Counted from the first letter of the stretch, positions 1 to 7,630 are shown. The stretch is DNA of 14,424 nucleotides from CAJBIL01 sp044359525 (GCA_044359525.1 JBIKLY010000086.1:1-14424); one strand, 5' to 3'. Translations and numbers: made by a program. Notes: a model not told the origin generated them from the letters alone.

Positions 1-1
1 G

Positions 2-274
2 CTCGGCAAAGTGATCATCGGCGCCAACAGCGTGGTCGGCGGCGGCAACATCCAGGGTTCGCAGGTGCTCGGCGCGCCGGTTGCGGTAAGCGCGTCGGCG
101 CCCAGCCTGAGTGGTGTCAGCAACGCCGTTGGCGATGCGGCACGCGCGGCGGATGCCCAGACGCAGGCCGGCGGCCAGGCACAGAACCGCGCACAGCAGG
201 CGTCGCTGATCAACGTCGAAGTGCTGGCGCTCGGTGACGAGAGCAGCGACAGCGAGGACCGCAAACGCCGCTGA
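2..274 (+). CDS. C-terminal end of a filamentous-haemagglutinin-like exported protein (partial)
   Basis: Only the last 90 residues are present; the gene enters from before the window. The segment is rich in Gly, Ala, Ser, Asn and Val with short polar repeats, then has an Ala/Gln-rich stretch and the ending INVEVLALGDE followed by a charged tail (SSDSEDRKRR). I recall a closing V-E-V-x-G-x-G-(D/E) pattern from large two-partner-secretion adhesins of the filamentous haemagglutinin family that carry DUF3739; this is from memory, not from a search. Such proteins cross the outer membrane through a TpsB partner and act as beta-helical surface adhesins. The downstream ExbB/ExbD/TonB/porin genes fit an envelope locus. 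No catalytic motif is visible. Another large repetitive surface protein is possible. Confidence 0.5.
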   Translation, partial: LGKVIIGANSVVGGGNIQGSQVLGAPVAVSASAPSLSGVSNAVGDAARAADAQTQAGGQAQNRAQQASLINVEVLALGDESSDSEDRKRR

Positions 275-298
275 AATTGCTTTGGAAAACTCAGTTAC

Positions 299-517
299 AA
301 GCGCTTTCAACACAGAGAACACAGAGTCACAGAGGGCACAGAGGTAAAGCTTTAGTTCACACGCTGGGTGAGTCGTTGTTCCAAGCTAACTCTCTGTGTT
401 CTCTGTCCCACGGGATTTGCTTCGCGGCATGTTTTTCTCCGTGTTCTCTGTGTCAAATGCGGTTTTAACTTGGTGTGTCTTGGTGAACTTGGTGCCTTGG
501 TGGTTCGCACTTTCCCG
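299..517. repeat. Composite palindromic repeat: CACAGAG element plus a CACCAAG half-element
   Basis: The left arm (299-345) carries several degenerate CACAGAG units. The right side repeats the complement CTCTGTG twice (391-409 and 434-454) and ends in the cap AAATGCGGTTTT (455-466). Directly after it, 468-517 carries CTTGGTG units; this 50-nt block matches 7712-7761 at 46 of 50 positions but here has no opposite arm. The left cap GCGCTTTCAACACAGAG resembles the right cap of the 3438-3583 element, and the right cap matches that element's left cap, so the two elements lie in opposite orientations. The short ORFs here translate to repeat-derived Leu/Cys/Ser/Val-rich peptides and are not believed to be genes. 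The element fills most of the gap between the adhesin end and the exbB-like gene. Confidence 0.85.
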
Positions 518-627
518 CATGCAATTACCGGCTATGAGCCGTTCGGACTATGCCGTCGCAAATTCTCGTGTCAGTACCTGCAACACGCACTGACGACAAT
601 GATCTTTTCAGGTTCTTACATACACAC
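518..627 (+). other. Leader region upstream of the exbB-like gene with two alternative hairpins
   Basis: No gene is seen here. Two mutually exclusive stems can form: CGTGT (567-571) with ACACG (583-587), and GTCAGT (570-575) with ACTGAC (589-594), both perfect. A promoter for the exbB-exbD-tonB run would be expected in or before this stretch, but no convincing -35/-10 pair is visible. Short stems of this size arise by chance, so a regulatory role is only a possibility. Confidence 0.25.
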
Positions 628-2328
628 ATGAAGCGTCTTCTTCTTATTGGCTCATTGGCCATCGGCCTGCTTGCGTCCGCATCGGCAAACGCCTGGTGGA
701 ATACCGACTGGACGCAGCGTCAGAAGGTCACGCTGAACACGTCGGCGACCGGCGCTGACCTCAAGGAAAACCTGTCCAGCGTGACGGTTGCTGTGCGTTT
801 GCATACCGGGAATTTCCTCTTTCCCGATGCCAAGCCGGACGGCAGCGACCTGCGTTTTGTCGCCGGCGACGACAAGACGCCGCTCAAGCATCACGTCGAA
901 CGTTTCGACACGGCCAACGAACTGGCCATCGTCTGGGTACAGGTGCCTGCGCTGACCGCCGGAACGGCAGCCGAGGGTATCTGGCTTTATTTCGGCAACC
1001 CCAAGGCAGAGAAAGCCGAGGACGCCAAGGGCAGCTACGACGCAAGCTATAGTGCGGTTTTCCACTTCGACGGTAAGGCCGGCGTGCAGGATGCGACGGC
1101 CAATGCCGTGCCGCTTGGCAAGGCGCCGGCGGCCAGTGAGCCGGCCGGCCTGATCGGCGCCAGCGCGGTGCTGCGCGGCGAGGCGATGACGCTGGCCGAA
1201 CATCCCGCACTGAAGCGAGCCGCCGGCGGCATGCTCGGCGTGTCGCTGTGGGCGCGGCAGAGCGATGCGGCGCGCGCCGTGCTCTATCGTCACGGCCCCC
1301 TTGAACTTACCGTCGACGGCGGGCTGCTGACGCTCAAGGCCGGCAGCACGCTGAGCGGCGGTACGCTGGCGCCCGGTGCCTGGCAGCATGTGGCGTTCAG
1401 CGTCGGCGGTGGCAAGGCGACGCTGTATGTCGATGGGCTGGAAGTGGCGGCCGGTGCCGGTTCGCTGCCCGAGTTGCCGGGCAGCGTGGCGCTCGGCGAA
1501 GGCTTCAACGGCGAGATCGACGAATTGCAGATTGCCGGTGCGCTGCGCAGCGCCGATTGGGTCAAGGCTGCGGCACGCGGGCAGGGCGCCGAAGCAAAGC
1601 TGGTCAGCGTGTCGCCGGAGGGCGAGGCGACCGAGAGCGGCGGGCATTCCTACTTCGGCGTGCTGATCGACAACCTTACAGTGGATGCGTGGGTCGTCAT
1701 CATCATCCTGATGATCATGTTCGTCGTCGCGATTGGCGTGATGGTCGGCAAGACACGCCTGGTCGGCCGCATCGACAAGGACAACCAGCGTTTCATGGAC
1801 GACTTCCGCCAGATGACGGCCGATCTGACGCCGCTGGCGAAGTCGGGCGAGGGGCGCTTCGCGCATTCGTCGCTGTTCCGCATTTACGCGGTCGGCATCC
1901 AGGAACTGCTGCATCGCATCGAGCACTATCGCAGCAAGGGCATGTCGGAGACGCTGTCGGTACAGGCGGTCAATTCGATCAAGGCGGCGATGGACGCGGT
2001 GATGGTGCGCGAGGGGCATCGCTTGAGCAGCCAGATGGTGCTGCTGACCATCGCCATTTCCGGCGGCCCTTTCCTCGGCCTGCTCGGGACCGTGGTCGGC
2101 GTGATGATCACCTTCGCCGCGATTGCCGCTGCCGGGGACGTGAACATCAACGCCATCGCACCGGGTATCGCCGCCGCGCTGCTGGCCACCGTGGCCGGCC
2201 TCGGTGTCGCCATCCCGGCGCTCTTTGGCTACAACTACCTGGGCAGCCGGATCAAGAATATCAGCGCCGACATGCACATTTTCGGCGACGAGTTCATCAC
2301 CAAGCTCGCCGAAAACTACACCGAATGA
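628..2328 (+). CDS. ExbB/TolQ/MotA-family proton channel with exported DUF2341-LamG domain
   Basis: The 567-residue protein starts at ATG 628. That start gives a clean signal peptide (MKRLLLIGSLAIGLLASASANA, cleavage near residue 22), whereas the longer open frame back to 550 would bury it. Residues about 23-140 (WWNTDWTQRQKV...) fit DUF2341, and about 150-330 look like a LamG/concanavalin-type beta-sandwich ending GFNGEIDELQIAGALRSADW. The ExbB part has a first membrane helix at about 352-374, a cytoplasmic stretch, and two pore helices from about 471 (GGPFLGLLGTVVGVMITF) and 507 (IAPGIAAALLATVAGLGVAIP), which are family signatures. With ExbD it should form a proton-driven inner-membrane motor; the exported head probably binds a periplasmic or surface ligand (inference). 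DUF2341 is known on ExbB-type proteins. The ribosome site is weak (AGG at 610-612). The long ORF on the opposite strand is a codon-bias shadow. Confidence 0.9.
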   Translation: MKRLLLIGSLAIGLLASASANAWWNTDWTQRQKVTLNTSATGADLKENLSSVTVAVRLHTGNFLFPDAKPDGSDLRFVAGDDKTPLKHHVERFDTANELAIVWVQVPALTAGTAAEGIWLYFGNPKAEKAEDAKGSYDASYSAVFHFDGKAGVQDATANAVPLGKAPAASEPAGLIGASAVLRGEAMTLAEHPALKRAAGGMLGVSLWARQSDAARAVLYRHGPLELTVDGGLLTLKAGSTLSGGTLAPGAWQHVAFSVGGGKATLYVDGLEVAAGAGSLPELPGSVALGEGFNGEIDELQIAGALRSADWVKAAARGQGAEAKLVSVSPEGEATESGGHSYFGVLIDNLTVDAWVVIIILMIMFVVAIGVMVGKTRLVGRIDKDNQRFMDDFRQMTADLTPLAKSGEGRFAHSSLFRIYAVGIQELLHRIEHYRSKGMSETLSVQAVNSIKAAMDAVMVREGHRLSSQMVLLTIAISGGPFLGLLGTVVGVMITFAAIAAAGDVNINAIAPGIAAALLATVAGLGVAIPALFGYNYLGSRIKNISADMHIFGDEFITKLAENYTE

Positions 2329-2335
2329 GGTCGCC

Positions 2336-2740
2336 ATGAAAGTTCAAGCCGAAAACGCGCCGTACGACGACATCAACATCACGCCGATGCTCGATCTGTC
2401 GTACGTGCTGCTGATCATTTTCATCATCATGACCACGGCGTCGGTGCAGGGCGTCAAGATCAACCTGCCGAAAGCGAGCAATTCGCCGAGCCTGGCCAAG
2501 CCGCAGACCAAGGCGATCACAGTGACCGAGGACGGGCGCATGTTCCTCGACACTTACCCGGTGACGATGACTGAACTCGAACAGCAGTTGCGCAGCCACA
2601 AGGCGGTCAATCCGGAGTTTCCGGTGGTGGTGAAGGGCGACGCCAAGGTGCAGTACGAAAAGGTGATCGACATCCTCGACCTGCTCGGCCGTCTGGAAAT
2701 TACCCAGCTCGGCCTGGTGACGCAGAAGCTGGTGAAGTAG
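2336..2740 (+). CDS. exbD: ExbD/TolR-family biopolymer transport protein
   Basis: This 134-residue protein is normal ExbD size. It has a short cytoplasmic N-terminus, then DINITPMLDLSYVLLIIFII at residues 12-31, which is the family's single membrane helix. Asp20 sits where the essential proton-carrying Asp of ExbD/TolR lies. A periplasmic domain follows (VTEDGRMFLDTYPVTMTELEQQLR, then FPVVVKGDAKVQYEKVIDILDLLGRL), with the typical ExbD fold pattern. ATG 2336 is chosen because GAGG at 2327-2330 lies 5 nt upstream; the open frame extends further back into exbB but lacks such support. It starts 7 nt after the exbB-like stop, so co-translation is likely. Partner of the preceding channel protein and the following TonB-like protein. 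Confidence 0.93.
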   Translation: MKVQAENAPYDDINITPMLDLSYVLLIIFIIMTTASVQGVKINLPKASNSPSLAKPQTKAITVTEDGRMFLDTYPVTMTELEQQLRSHKAVNPEFPVVVKGDAKVQYEKVIDILDLLGRLEITQLGLVTQKLVK

Positions 2741-2743
2741 CGC

Positions 2744-3421
2744 ATGACGGTAATGATTGATGAGTCGCGCAGCAAGCCGTGGCTCAGGAAGCTGCTGATC
2801 GGGCTGGGTGCCGTGCTTTCGCTGGCGGCGGTGGTGCTGATTGCGTTCAGCCTGCTCGGCGAGAAGAGCAAGCCGAAGAAGCAGACAGTGCACCAGATCG
2901 CCTTGTTGCGACCGCCACCACCGCCACCGCCGCCGAAACCGGAGAAACCGCCGGAGCCGGAGATCAAGAAAGAGGAAGTAAAGATCGAGCAGAAGGTCGA
3001 GCAGCCGAAGGAAACGCAGAGCGATCAGCCGGAAGGCAAACAACTGGCGCTCGACGCCGACGGCAGCGCCGGCAGTGACGGTTTCGGTCTGGGGGCGAAC
3101 AAGGGCGGGCGCGATCTGTTGGCGGGGGGAACCGGCAAGGCAGGGTTCGCCTTCTATACCGCCGCGCTGCAGCGCCATCTGCACGACGAGATTGCCCGTC
3201 ACAAGGGACTGCGCAACGGTGATTTTCGCGTTGTCCTGCGTCTCTGGCTGGGGCGCGACGGCGCGGTGCAGCGTTTCGAACTGGTTGGCAGCTCGGGTAA
3301 TGGGGATACCGACGAACTGATCAAGGCAGCGCTTGCCGAAGCGCGCGTGATGCGAGAGCCGCCACCGGAAAGCATGCCGCAACCGATCAAGGTGCGCATC
3401 ACGGCGCGTGGTCTGGGTTGA
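2744..3421 (+). CDS. TonB-like energy transducer
   Basis: The 225-residue protein has the full TonB layout: a short cytoplasmic N-terminus (MTVMIDESRSKPWLRK), one membrane helix at about 17-38, a Pro/Lys/Glu-rich periplasm-spanning linker beginning RPPPPPPPPKPEKPPEPE, an acidic-basic spacer to about residue 100, a Gly-rich joint, and a C-terminal TonB-type domain (FYTAALQRHLHDEIARHK..., VVLRLWLGRDGAVQRFELVGSSG..., ending IKVRITARG). It begins 3 nt after exbD, so the three genes form a tight operon. It would carry PMF energy to an outer-membrane partner. The neighbouring porin lacks a visible TonB box or plug, and the adhesin is cut off, so the partner is unknown. The short linker suggests a dedicated transducer rather than the housekeeping tonB (inference). 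Confidence 0.88.
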   Translation: MTVMIDESRSKPWLRKLLIGLGAVLSLAAVVLIAFSLLGEKSKPKKQTVHQIALLRPPPPPPPPKPEKPPEPEIKKEEVKIEQKVEQPKETQSDQPEGKQLALDADGSAGSDGFGLGANKGGRDLLAGGTGKAGFAFYTAALQRHLHDEIARHKGLRNGDFRVVLRLWLGRDGAVQRFELVGSSGNGDTDELIKAALAEARVMREPPPESMPQPIKVRITARGLG

Positions 3422-3437
3422 GGTGCTGGGTAAAGCG

Positions 3438-3583
3438 AAAAACCGCATTTAACACAGAGGCCACAGAGACACAGAGAACACGGAGAAATACACAGAGAAA
3501 ATGCCCAGAACACTGATTCGCCCAATGAGTGAATCAGTACTTCTCCTCTGTGCTCTCTGTTCCTCTGTGTTGAAAGCGGTTTG
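3438..3583. repeat. CACAGAG-type palindromic repeat element
   Basis: The left arm 3439-3486 (cap AAAACCGCATTT, then ACACAGAGG and further CACAGAG-like units) is complementary to the right arm 3541-3582 (CTCTGTG units, then GAAAGCGGTTT). The caps AACCGC and GCGGTT pair, and the arms keep ACACAGAGG/CCTCTGTGT pairing. In the centre, ACTGATTC (3512-3519) pairs perfectly with GAATCAGT (3531-3538). The element fills the gap between the TonB-like gene and the porin. It could form a long hairpin in RNA and might attenuate or separate transcription of the two genes; that is inference. Confidence 0.9.
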
Positions 3584-3630
3584 AACCAAGTTGTCTGGAT
3601 AAAAAATTGAAAACCATGGGAATCAAGAAC

Positions 3631-5268
3631 ATGTACAGGAAACGTATTGCACTGGCCGTGGCGGCTGCCTGTCTGGCTGCGCCGGTGGCGCAGGCCGGTG
3701 AGCGCGAGGATCTCGAACTGCTGCGCCAGACAACGACGAATCTGATCGAGGCGCTGGTCGATAAGGGCATCCTGCCACGCGAAGCGGCTGACGATCTGAT
3801 CACCAAGGCGCAGAAGAAAGCTACGGCGACGGTGGTTGCGCAGAAGGCGCAGGAAGGCAAGACCGTGCGTGTCGCTTATGTGCCGGAGTCGGTGAAGGCC
3901 GAGATTCGCGAACAGATCAAACAGGACGTGCTGGCGCAGGCGAAGAATGAGCGCTGGGGCGACCCTGGCACCTTGCCCGAGTGGATGGATCGTATCCAGT
4001 GGGAAGGCGATATCCGCGTGCGCTACCAGGAAGACAATTTTGACAAAAGTAATTCGTCGCTGGCTGCCTATCAGGCGGACTACACGTCGATCCCCGGCGC
4101 AACGCGCTTTCCGGATGCGGCTGACGGTTCGGTGGTGACGCCATCCTCGTTCAATACGCTTGATGACCGCAATCGCATCCGCTTGCGTGCCCGGCTTGGC
4201 GTGCTGGCAAAGATCACCCCGATGGTCAGCGCCGGTGTCCGTCTGACCACCGGTAATACGACCGACCGCGTGTCGACCAACCAGTCGCTTGGCCAGAACT
4301 TCAACAAATACACCGCCGTCTTTGATCGCGCCTATCTGCGGCTGGACCCGACTGAGTGGCTGACCATGAGCGGTGGACGCATTCCGAATCCGTGGTTCGG
4401 CAGTGATCTCGTGTGGGACGATGATCTCAACTTCGAAGGCGTTGCGGCGACCTTCAAGCCGTCGATTTCGCCGGGTTTTTCGCCTTTCCTTACCCTTGGC
4501 GCTTTCCCGCTGCGCGAAGACAATCCGCCGTCGCAGAGCAACGACCGCTGGCTGTTCGGCGCGCAGGTCGGCGCGCAATGGGATCTTTCCTCGAATACGC
4601 GGAGCAAGTTCGGCATCGCGCTTTACAACTACCAGCATGCCGAGGGCAAGGTCATTCCGAATGCCGAGTTCGCTGCCGGCGCCTATACGTCGAGTGATTC
4701 GCGCCGTTACGAGTACCCGAACAACCTGCGCCAGAAGGGCAATACGCTGTTCAGCACCAATGCGGCGAATGACCTGACGACAGCGCCGATCTGGGGCCTC
4801 GCCTCGAAGTTCCGTGTGCTCAACATCAACGGATCGCTTGACTTGGCGCGTTGGGATCCGGTGCATCTGGTGATTAGCGGCGACTACGCCAAAAACCTCG
4901 GCTACGACCATAAAGAGATGCAGCGCCGTACCGGCATGACGCTGGACAAAGGCAAGGATAGCGGCTGGCAGGTTAAGACCACGCTGGGTATGCCGCGCGT
5001 CAAGGAAGCCCGCGACTGGCAGGTTTCGCTGGCCTACCGCTACCTCGGCTCGGACGCCGTGCTCGATGCGTTTACCGATTCGGACTACAACCTCGGCGGC
5101 ACCAATCACAAGGGCTATGTGCTTGGATTCTCCTACGGCGTCGATCGCAATACGACCTTCAACCTGCGCTGGTTGTCTTTCGACAGCATCGATTCGACCA
5201 CGATGATGACGCCCGGCGGCAAGTTCAGCACCGACGTGCTGCAGGCCGACATGAGCGCCAGTTTCTGA
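3631..5268 (+). CDS. Putative outer-membrane porin (Porin_5-like)
   Basis: About 545 residues. MYRKRIALAVAAACLAAPVAQA is a good signal peptide. ATG 3631 has GGGA about 9 nt upstream; ATG 3616 (five residues longer) and TTG 3607 are alternatives. After the signal there is a helical, probably coiled-coil, segment of about 85 residues (EDLELLRQTTTNLIEALVDKGIL...), then the barrel from about QWEGDIRVRYQ with alternating strands, including RIRLRARLGVLAKITPMVSAGVRLTTG and FDRAYLRLDPTEWLTMSGGR. It ends in Phe (...LQADMSASF), as outer-membrane barrels usually do. The pattern fits the putative-porin family Porin_5. It is probably a passive solute or export-associated channel; no plug domain is seen. 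It lies 8 nt before the coiled-coil gene. Confidence 0.85.
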   Translation: MYRKRIALAVAAACLAAPVAQAGEREDLELLRQTTTNLIEALVDKGILPREAADDLITKAQKKATATVVAQKAQEGKTVRVAYVPESVKAEIREQIKQDVLAQAKNERWGDPGTLPEWMDRIQWEGDIRVRYQEDNFDKSNSSLAAYQADYTSIPGATRFPDAADGSVVTPSSFNTLDDRNRIRLRARLGVLAKITPMVSAGVRLTTGNTTDRVSTNQSLGQNFNKYTAVFDRAYLRLDPTEWLTMSGGRIPNPWFGSDLVWDDDLNFEGVAATFKPSISPGFSPFLTLGAFPLREDNPPSQSNDRWLFGAQVGAQWDLSSNTRSKFGIALYNYQHAEGKVIPNAEFAAGAYTSSDSRRYEYPNNLRQKGNTLFSTNAANDLTTAPIWGLASKFRVLNINGSLDLARWDPVHLVISGDYAKNLGYDHKEMQRRTGMTLDKGKDSGWQVKTTLGMPRVKEARDWQVSLAYRYLGSDAVLDAFTDSDYNLGGTNHKGYVLGFSYGVDRNTTFNLRWLSFDSIDSTTMMTPGGKFSTDVLQADMSASF

Positions 5269-5276
5269 GGTCCGTG

Positions 5277-6104
5277 ATGAAACGTATCCTTTTGCTCAGG
5301 GCATTTGACTTCAACACCCAACGCAGAGGCGCTGTGGCCCGAGGCCAGGCTGACGCGCAGGCGCAGAGGAATCGCAGAGAAAAGCAAAAAATCGGAAAAG
5401 GTTTTGTTTTTCTCTGCGTAATCTCTGCGCCTTTGCGCCTCTGCGGTAGGTTTAAGTTTTTCAAATGCGATTACCGTGTCCTCTTGCTGTCCTTGCTCAT
5501 CGCGGCTTTTCCGGTGGCGGCCGAGACGAAAGATCCGGCCAAGGAGCAGGCGCGCCGCATGCAGCAGATGCAGCGCAAGTTTGAACAGGAAAAATCGGCG
5601 CTGGTGCAGGAGAAGGCCGCGCTCGAAACACAGTTGAAGGAGGCCGGTGAAAAGACCGAAAAGCTTGAGAAAGTTGAAAAGGCGGCGGCTGGCGCCGAAC
5701 GTCGTGCCGCTGCGCTGGGCCATGAACTCGCCGCCCTGCGCAGCGAGCGCGACGCGGTGCAGGGGCGTTTGAGCGAGGCGCAGCGCCTCGACGAAACGCG
5801 CCGGAAAGAAATCGATACGCGTACCGCCGAGCAGAAAAAGCTGTCCGGCCAGCTTGAGCAGCGCGGCCAGATGCTGACGCAATGCGAAGCAAAGAACCTG
5901 ATGCTGTATCAGTACGGTGTTGATCTGTTGCAGCGCCATACCGGTTTGCCGGTGTTCAATCCGTTGGTGATTTTCGAACCGTTCACCGGACTGCGGCAAG
6001 TCGAGATGGAGAATCTTCTGGAGGAATACCATGACAAACTCGAAGCACAGAAGCTGGCCCAGCCTGAAGCAGCTGGGAGCGCGACTGCAGCGGCCGCACG
6101 CTGA
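5277..6104 (+). CDS. Periplasmic coiled-coil protein of unknown function, signal peptide split by a repeat
   Basis: The frame from ATG 5277 (GAGG at 5267-5270, 6 nt upstream; GTG 5274 also possible) encodes 275 residues. Residues 1-8 (MKRILLLR) look like the start of a signal peptide, but residues 9-64 are the translation of a palindromic repeat (5301-5468). The expected hydrophobic core and cleavage site resume at about 66-82 (YRVLLLSLLIAAFPVAA). From residue 83 a long heptad-rich coiled coil follows (ETKDPAKEQARRMQQMQRKFEQEKSAL... to about 190), then a compact end (LMLYQYGVDLLQRHTGLPVFNPLVIFEPFTGLRQVEMENLLEEYHDKL) and an Ala-rich tail. I do not recognise the family. A place beside the porin suggests an envelope role. 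The repeat is 168 nt, exactly 56 codons with no stop, so the frame survives, but export may be impaired. Confidence 0.7.
   Translation: MKRILLLRAFDFNTQRRGAVARGQADAQAQRNRREKQKIGKGFVFLCVISAPLRLCGRFKFFKCDYRVLLLSLLIAAFPVAAETKDPAKEQARRMQQMQRKFEQEKSALVQEKAALETQLKEAGEKTEKLEKVEKAAAGAERRAAALGHELAALRSERDAVQGRLSEAQRLDETRRKEIDTRTAEQKKLSGQLEQRGQMLTQCEAKNLMLYQYGVDLLQRHTGLPVFNPLVIFEPFTGLRQVEMENLLEEYHDKLEAQKLAQPEAAGSATAAAAR
5301..5468. repeat. CGCAGAG-type palindromic repeat inside a coding frame
   Basis: It is bounded by an 8-bp perfect terminal inverted repeat, GCATTTGA (5301-5308) and TCAAATGC (5461-5468). The left half has CGCAGAGG (5322-5329) and GCGCAGAGG/CGCAGAG units (5362-5379); the right half has CTCTGCG, CTCTGCGCC and CCTCTGCGG (5412-5448). 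It has the same plan as the 3438-3583 element but with CGCAGAG in place of CACAGAG, and related AAATGC caps. It sits within the first codons of the downstream coiled-coil gene. Confidence 0.85.
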
Positions 6105-6215
6105 GCTGCCGCGCAAACGTCATACTGACCTGGTTGGCCGTTTGTTTGGCGAGCTGACCCATTTTTGCTTTGTCGTTGAGCTTGATGGCAAGGGCGCGCG
6201 CGCAAGACGCCGACC

Positions 6216-6938
6216 GTGAGCATTGCGAAGCTTGCCGTGACGGCGGCGGCCGGGCTGCAGTCCTGGCGGCCGGTACTGGCGCGCTGTCTGCCATTCGCCT
6301 GCTACCTCGCATTTCTGGCGCTGGCTTCGTCGCTGGCGCCGCTGTTACCGACGCTGCTGCCGACGTTCGATCTGCGCTGGCTCTATGCCGTACAGATTTC
6401 TGCCGTGATCGCTGCGCTGGTTTTTTATCGTCGCGAGTACGTTGAACTTTTTGCCGCCGCACCGGCGCGCATCGCCGATTGGGGGCTGGCCTTGCTGCTC
6501 GGCGTTGGCGTTTTCGTGCTGTGGATCAATCTCGATAGCGGCTGGGTGCGCCTCGGTACGGCGACGGCCGGCTTCGTTCCATTGCGTGAGGGCGGTGGTC
6601 TGGACTGGCCGTTGATCGTCGTGCGCATTTTTGGCGCGGCGGTCGTCGTGCCGGTGATGGAGGAGCTGTTCTGGCGTTCTTTCATCCAGCGCTGGATCGA
6701 CCGGCAGGATTTCCTGGCACTGGCGCCGGCAGCGGTGAGCCTGCGCGCCTTGCTGCTCGCCTCGCTGGTTTTCGGTTTCGAGCATGGCCAATGGCTGGCC
6801 GGGATCATTGCCGGGCTGGCCTACGGCTGGCTCTACCGGCGCAGCGGCAGTCTGTGGCCGCCGATTGTCGCGCACGGCCTGACCAATCTCCTGCTCGGCC
6901 TGTGGGTGGTGCACAGCGGGCAGTGGCAGTTCTGGTAG
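6216..6938 (+). CDS. CPBP/CAAX-type intramembrane protease, PEP-CTERM-associated kind
   Basis: A 240-residue multi-pass membrane protein. It carries the three CPBP (Abi, PF02517) active-site motifs: EELFWR at 149-154 (EExxxR), FGFEH ending at His190 (FxxxH), and HGLTN at 220-224 (HxxxN). These are the metal-binding and catalytic positions of Rce1-like proteases. Size, and the EELFWRSF and LWPPIVAHGLTNLLLG segments, recall the CAAX-protease-related family found with PEP-CTERM/exosortase systems (TIGR03008-like); a PEP-CTERM protein lies 3 kb downstream. The substrate is unknown. The first in-frame start after upstream stops is GTG 6216, without a clear ribosome site; GTG 6237 is another choice. 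The 111 nt before it hold no gene I can support. The stop is 2 nt before the lapG start, so they are probably co-transcribed. Confidence 0.85.
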   Translation: MSIAKLAVTAAAGLQSWRPVLARCLPFACYLAFLALASSLAPLLPTLLPTFDLRWLYAVQISAVIAALVFYRREYVELFAAAPARIADWGLALLLGVGVFVLWINLDSGWVRLGTATAGFVPLREGGGLDWPLIVVRIFGAAVVVPVMEELFWRSFIQRWIDRQDFLALAPAAVSLRALLLASLVFGFEHGQWLAGIIAGLAYGWLYRRSGSLWPPIVAHGLTNLLLGLWVVHSGQWQFW

Positions 6939-6940
6939 GC

Positions 6941-7630
6941 GTGTCCGGGCTGCGCTGCAGGAAAGGCCGTCTGGCCTGGCTGTCATTGGCGCTGCTGGTG
7001 ATGCCGCTGGTGGCGATGCCGGCGGCGGCGTTGAGCTACTTTACGGCCTTCGACAACAGCGCGCTGCAGCGTTTTGTCGGGCGCTTCGGCAACGAGGCGC
7101 GGCCGCGCCTGGGCCACTGGCGCGAGCAGATTGCCACGCGTCGGCAGGCCGGGATGAGCGAACGGCAGCAGCTTGAATTTGTTAACCGGCTGGCCAATAA
7201 GCTCCCCTATGCCGAGGATCTCCAGCATTGGGGCCTTGCCGAATACTGGGCGACGCCGGCCGAGTTCGTTGCCAGCGACAGCGGCGATTGTGATGACTAT
7301 GCAATAAGCAAGTATTTTGCCTTGATCGAGTTGGGCATGGCGCCCGAGAAGCTGCGCATTACCTACGTTCGTGCGCTGTACGCGAAAGGCATTACGCACC
7401 ACATGGTGCTGGCCTACTACCCGCAGCCCGAGGCCGAGCCGCTCATTCTCGACAATCTGGTCGATGAGATCCTGCCCGCCGGGCGCCGGCCGGATCTGGT
7501 GCCGGTGCTCAGTTTCAACGACGCCGAGGCGTGGTCGGGACGCGGTGCGCGCGAAAGGAAAGTCGGTGTCGGGGTCGTGCGCCAATGGAGCGAACTGCGC
7601 CAGCGCATGCAAAAGGAAGGAATGCCTTAG
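6941..7630 (+). CDS. lapG: LapG-type periplasmic cysteine protease (transglutaminase-like, BTLCP)
   Basis: A 229-residue protein with a signal peptide ending near PAAALSYF. The catalytic triad is visible: Cys117 in SGDCDDYA, His154 in THHMVLAYY and Asp171 in LILDNL. The spacing (37 and 17 residues) equals that I recall for LapG (Cys135, His172, Asp189). LapG cleaves the N-terminus of LapA-like adhesins in the periplasm and releases biofilm cells unless held by LapD. Its substrate is not evident: no retention-module adhesin lies in the window, though the truncated adhesin gene upstream is a candidate to test. GTG 6941 is chosen because it gives a normal signal peptide just after the protease stop; GTG 6923, overlapping that gene, is possible. 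No ATG start fits. Confidence 0.9.
   Translation: MSGLRCRKGRLAWLSLALLVMPLVAMPAAALSYFTAFDNSALQRFVGRFGNEARPRLGHWREQIATRRQAGMSERQQLEFVNRLANKLPYAEDLQHWGLAEYWATPAEFVASDSGDCDDYAISKYFALIELGMAPEKLRITYVRALYAKGITHHMVLAYYPQPEAEPLILDNLVDEILPAGRRPDLVPVLSFNDAEAWSGRGARERKVGVGVVRQWSELRQRMQKEGMP

Noticed and set aside
299..345. CRISPR-like short regular repeats
   Set aside because: Units are 7-9 nt, degenerate, without spacers, and arranged as an inverted repeat.
277..631. Several short + strand ORFs between the adhesin end and exbB
   Set aside because: They translate the CACAGAG/CTTGGTG repeats, have no ribosome sites and show no protein-like features.
652..2337. Long opposite-strand ORF (561 codons) across the exbB-like gene, and similar ones at 2297-3448, 3199-5109 and 8442-9698
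   Set aside because: They mirror well-supported genes on the + strand, have His/Arg/Gln-rich unstructured translations and arise from GC-rich codon bias.
6105..6215. Possible small gene between the coiled-coil gene and the membrane protease (either strand)
   Set aside because: The minus-strand reading has a plausible segment (KMGQLAKQTANQVSMTFARQ), but no convincing start, end or ribosome site, and the open frame runs into shadows of the neighbouring genes.
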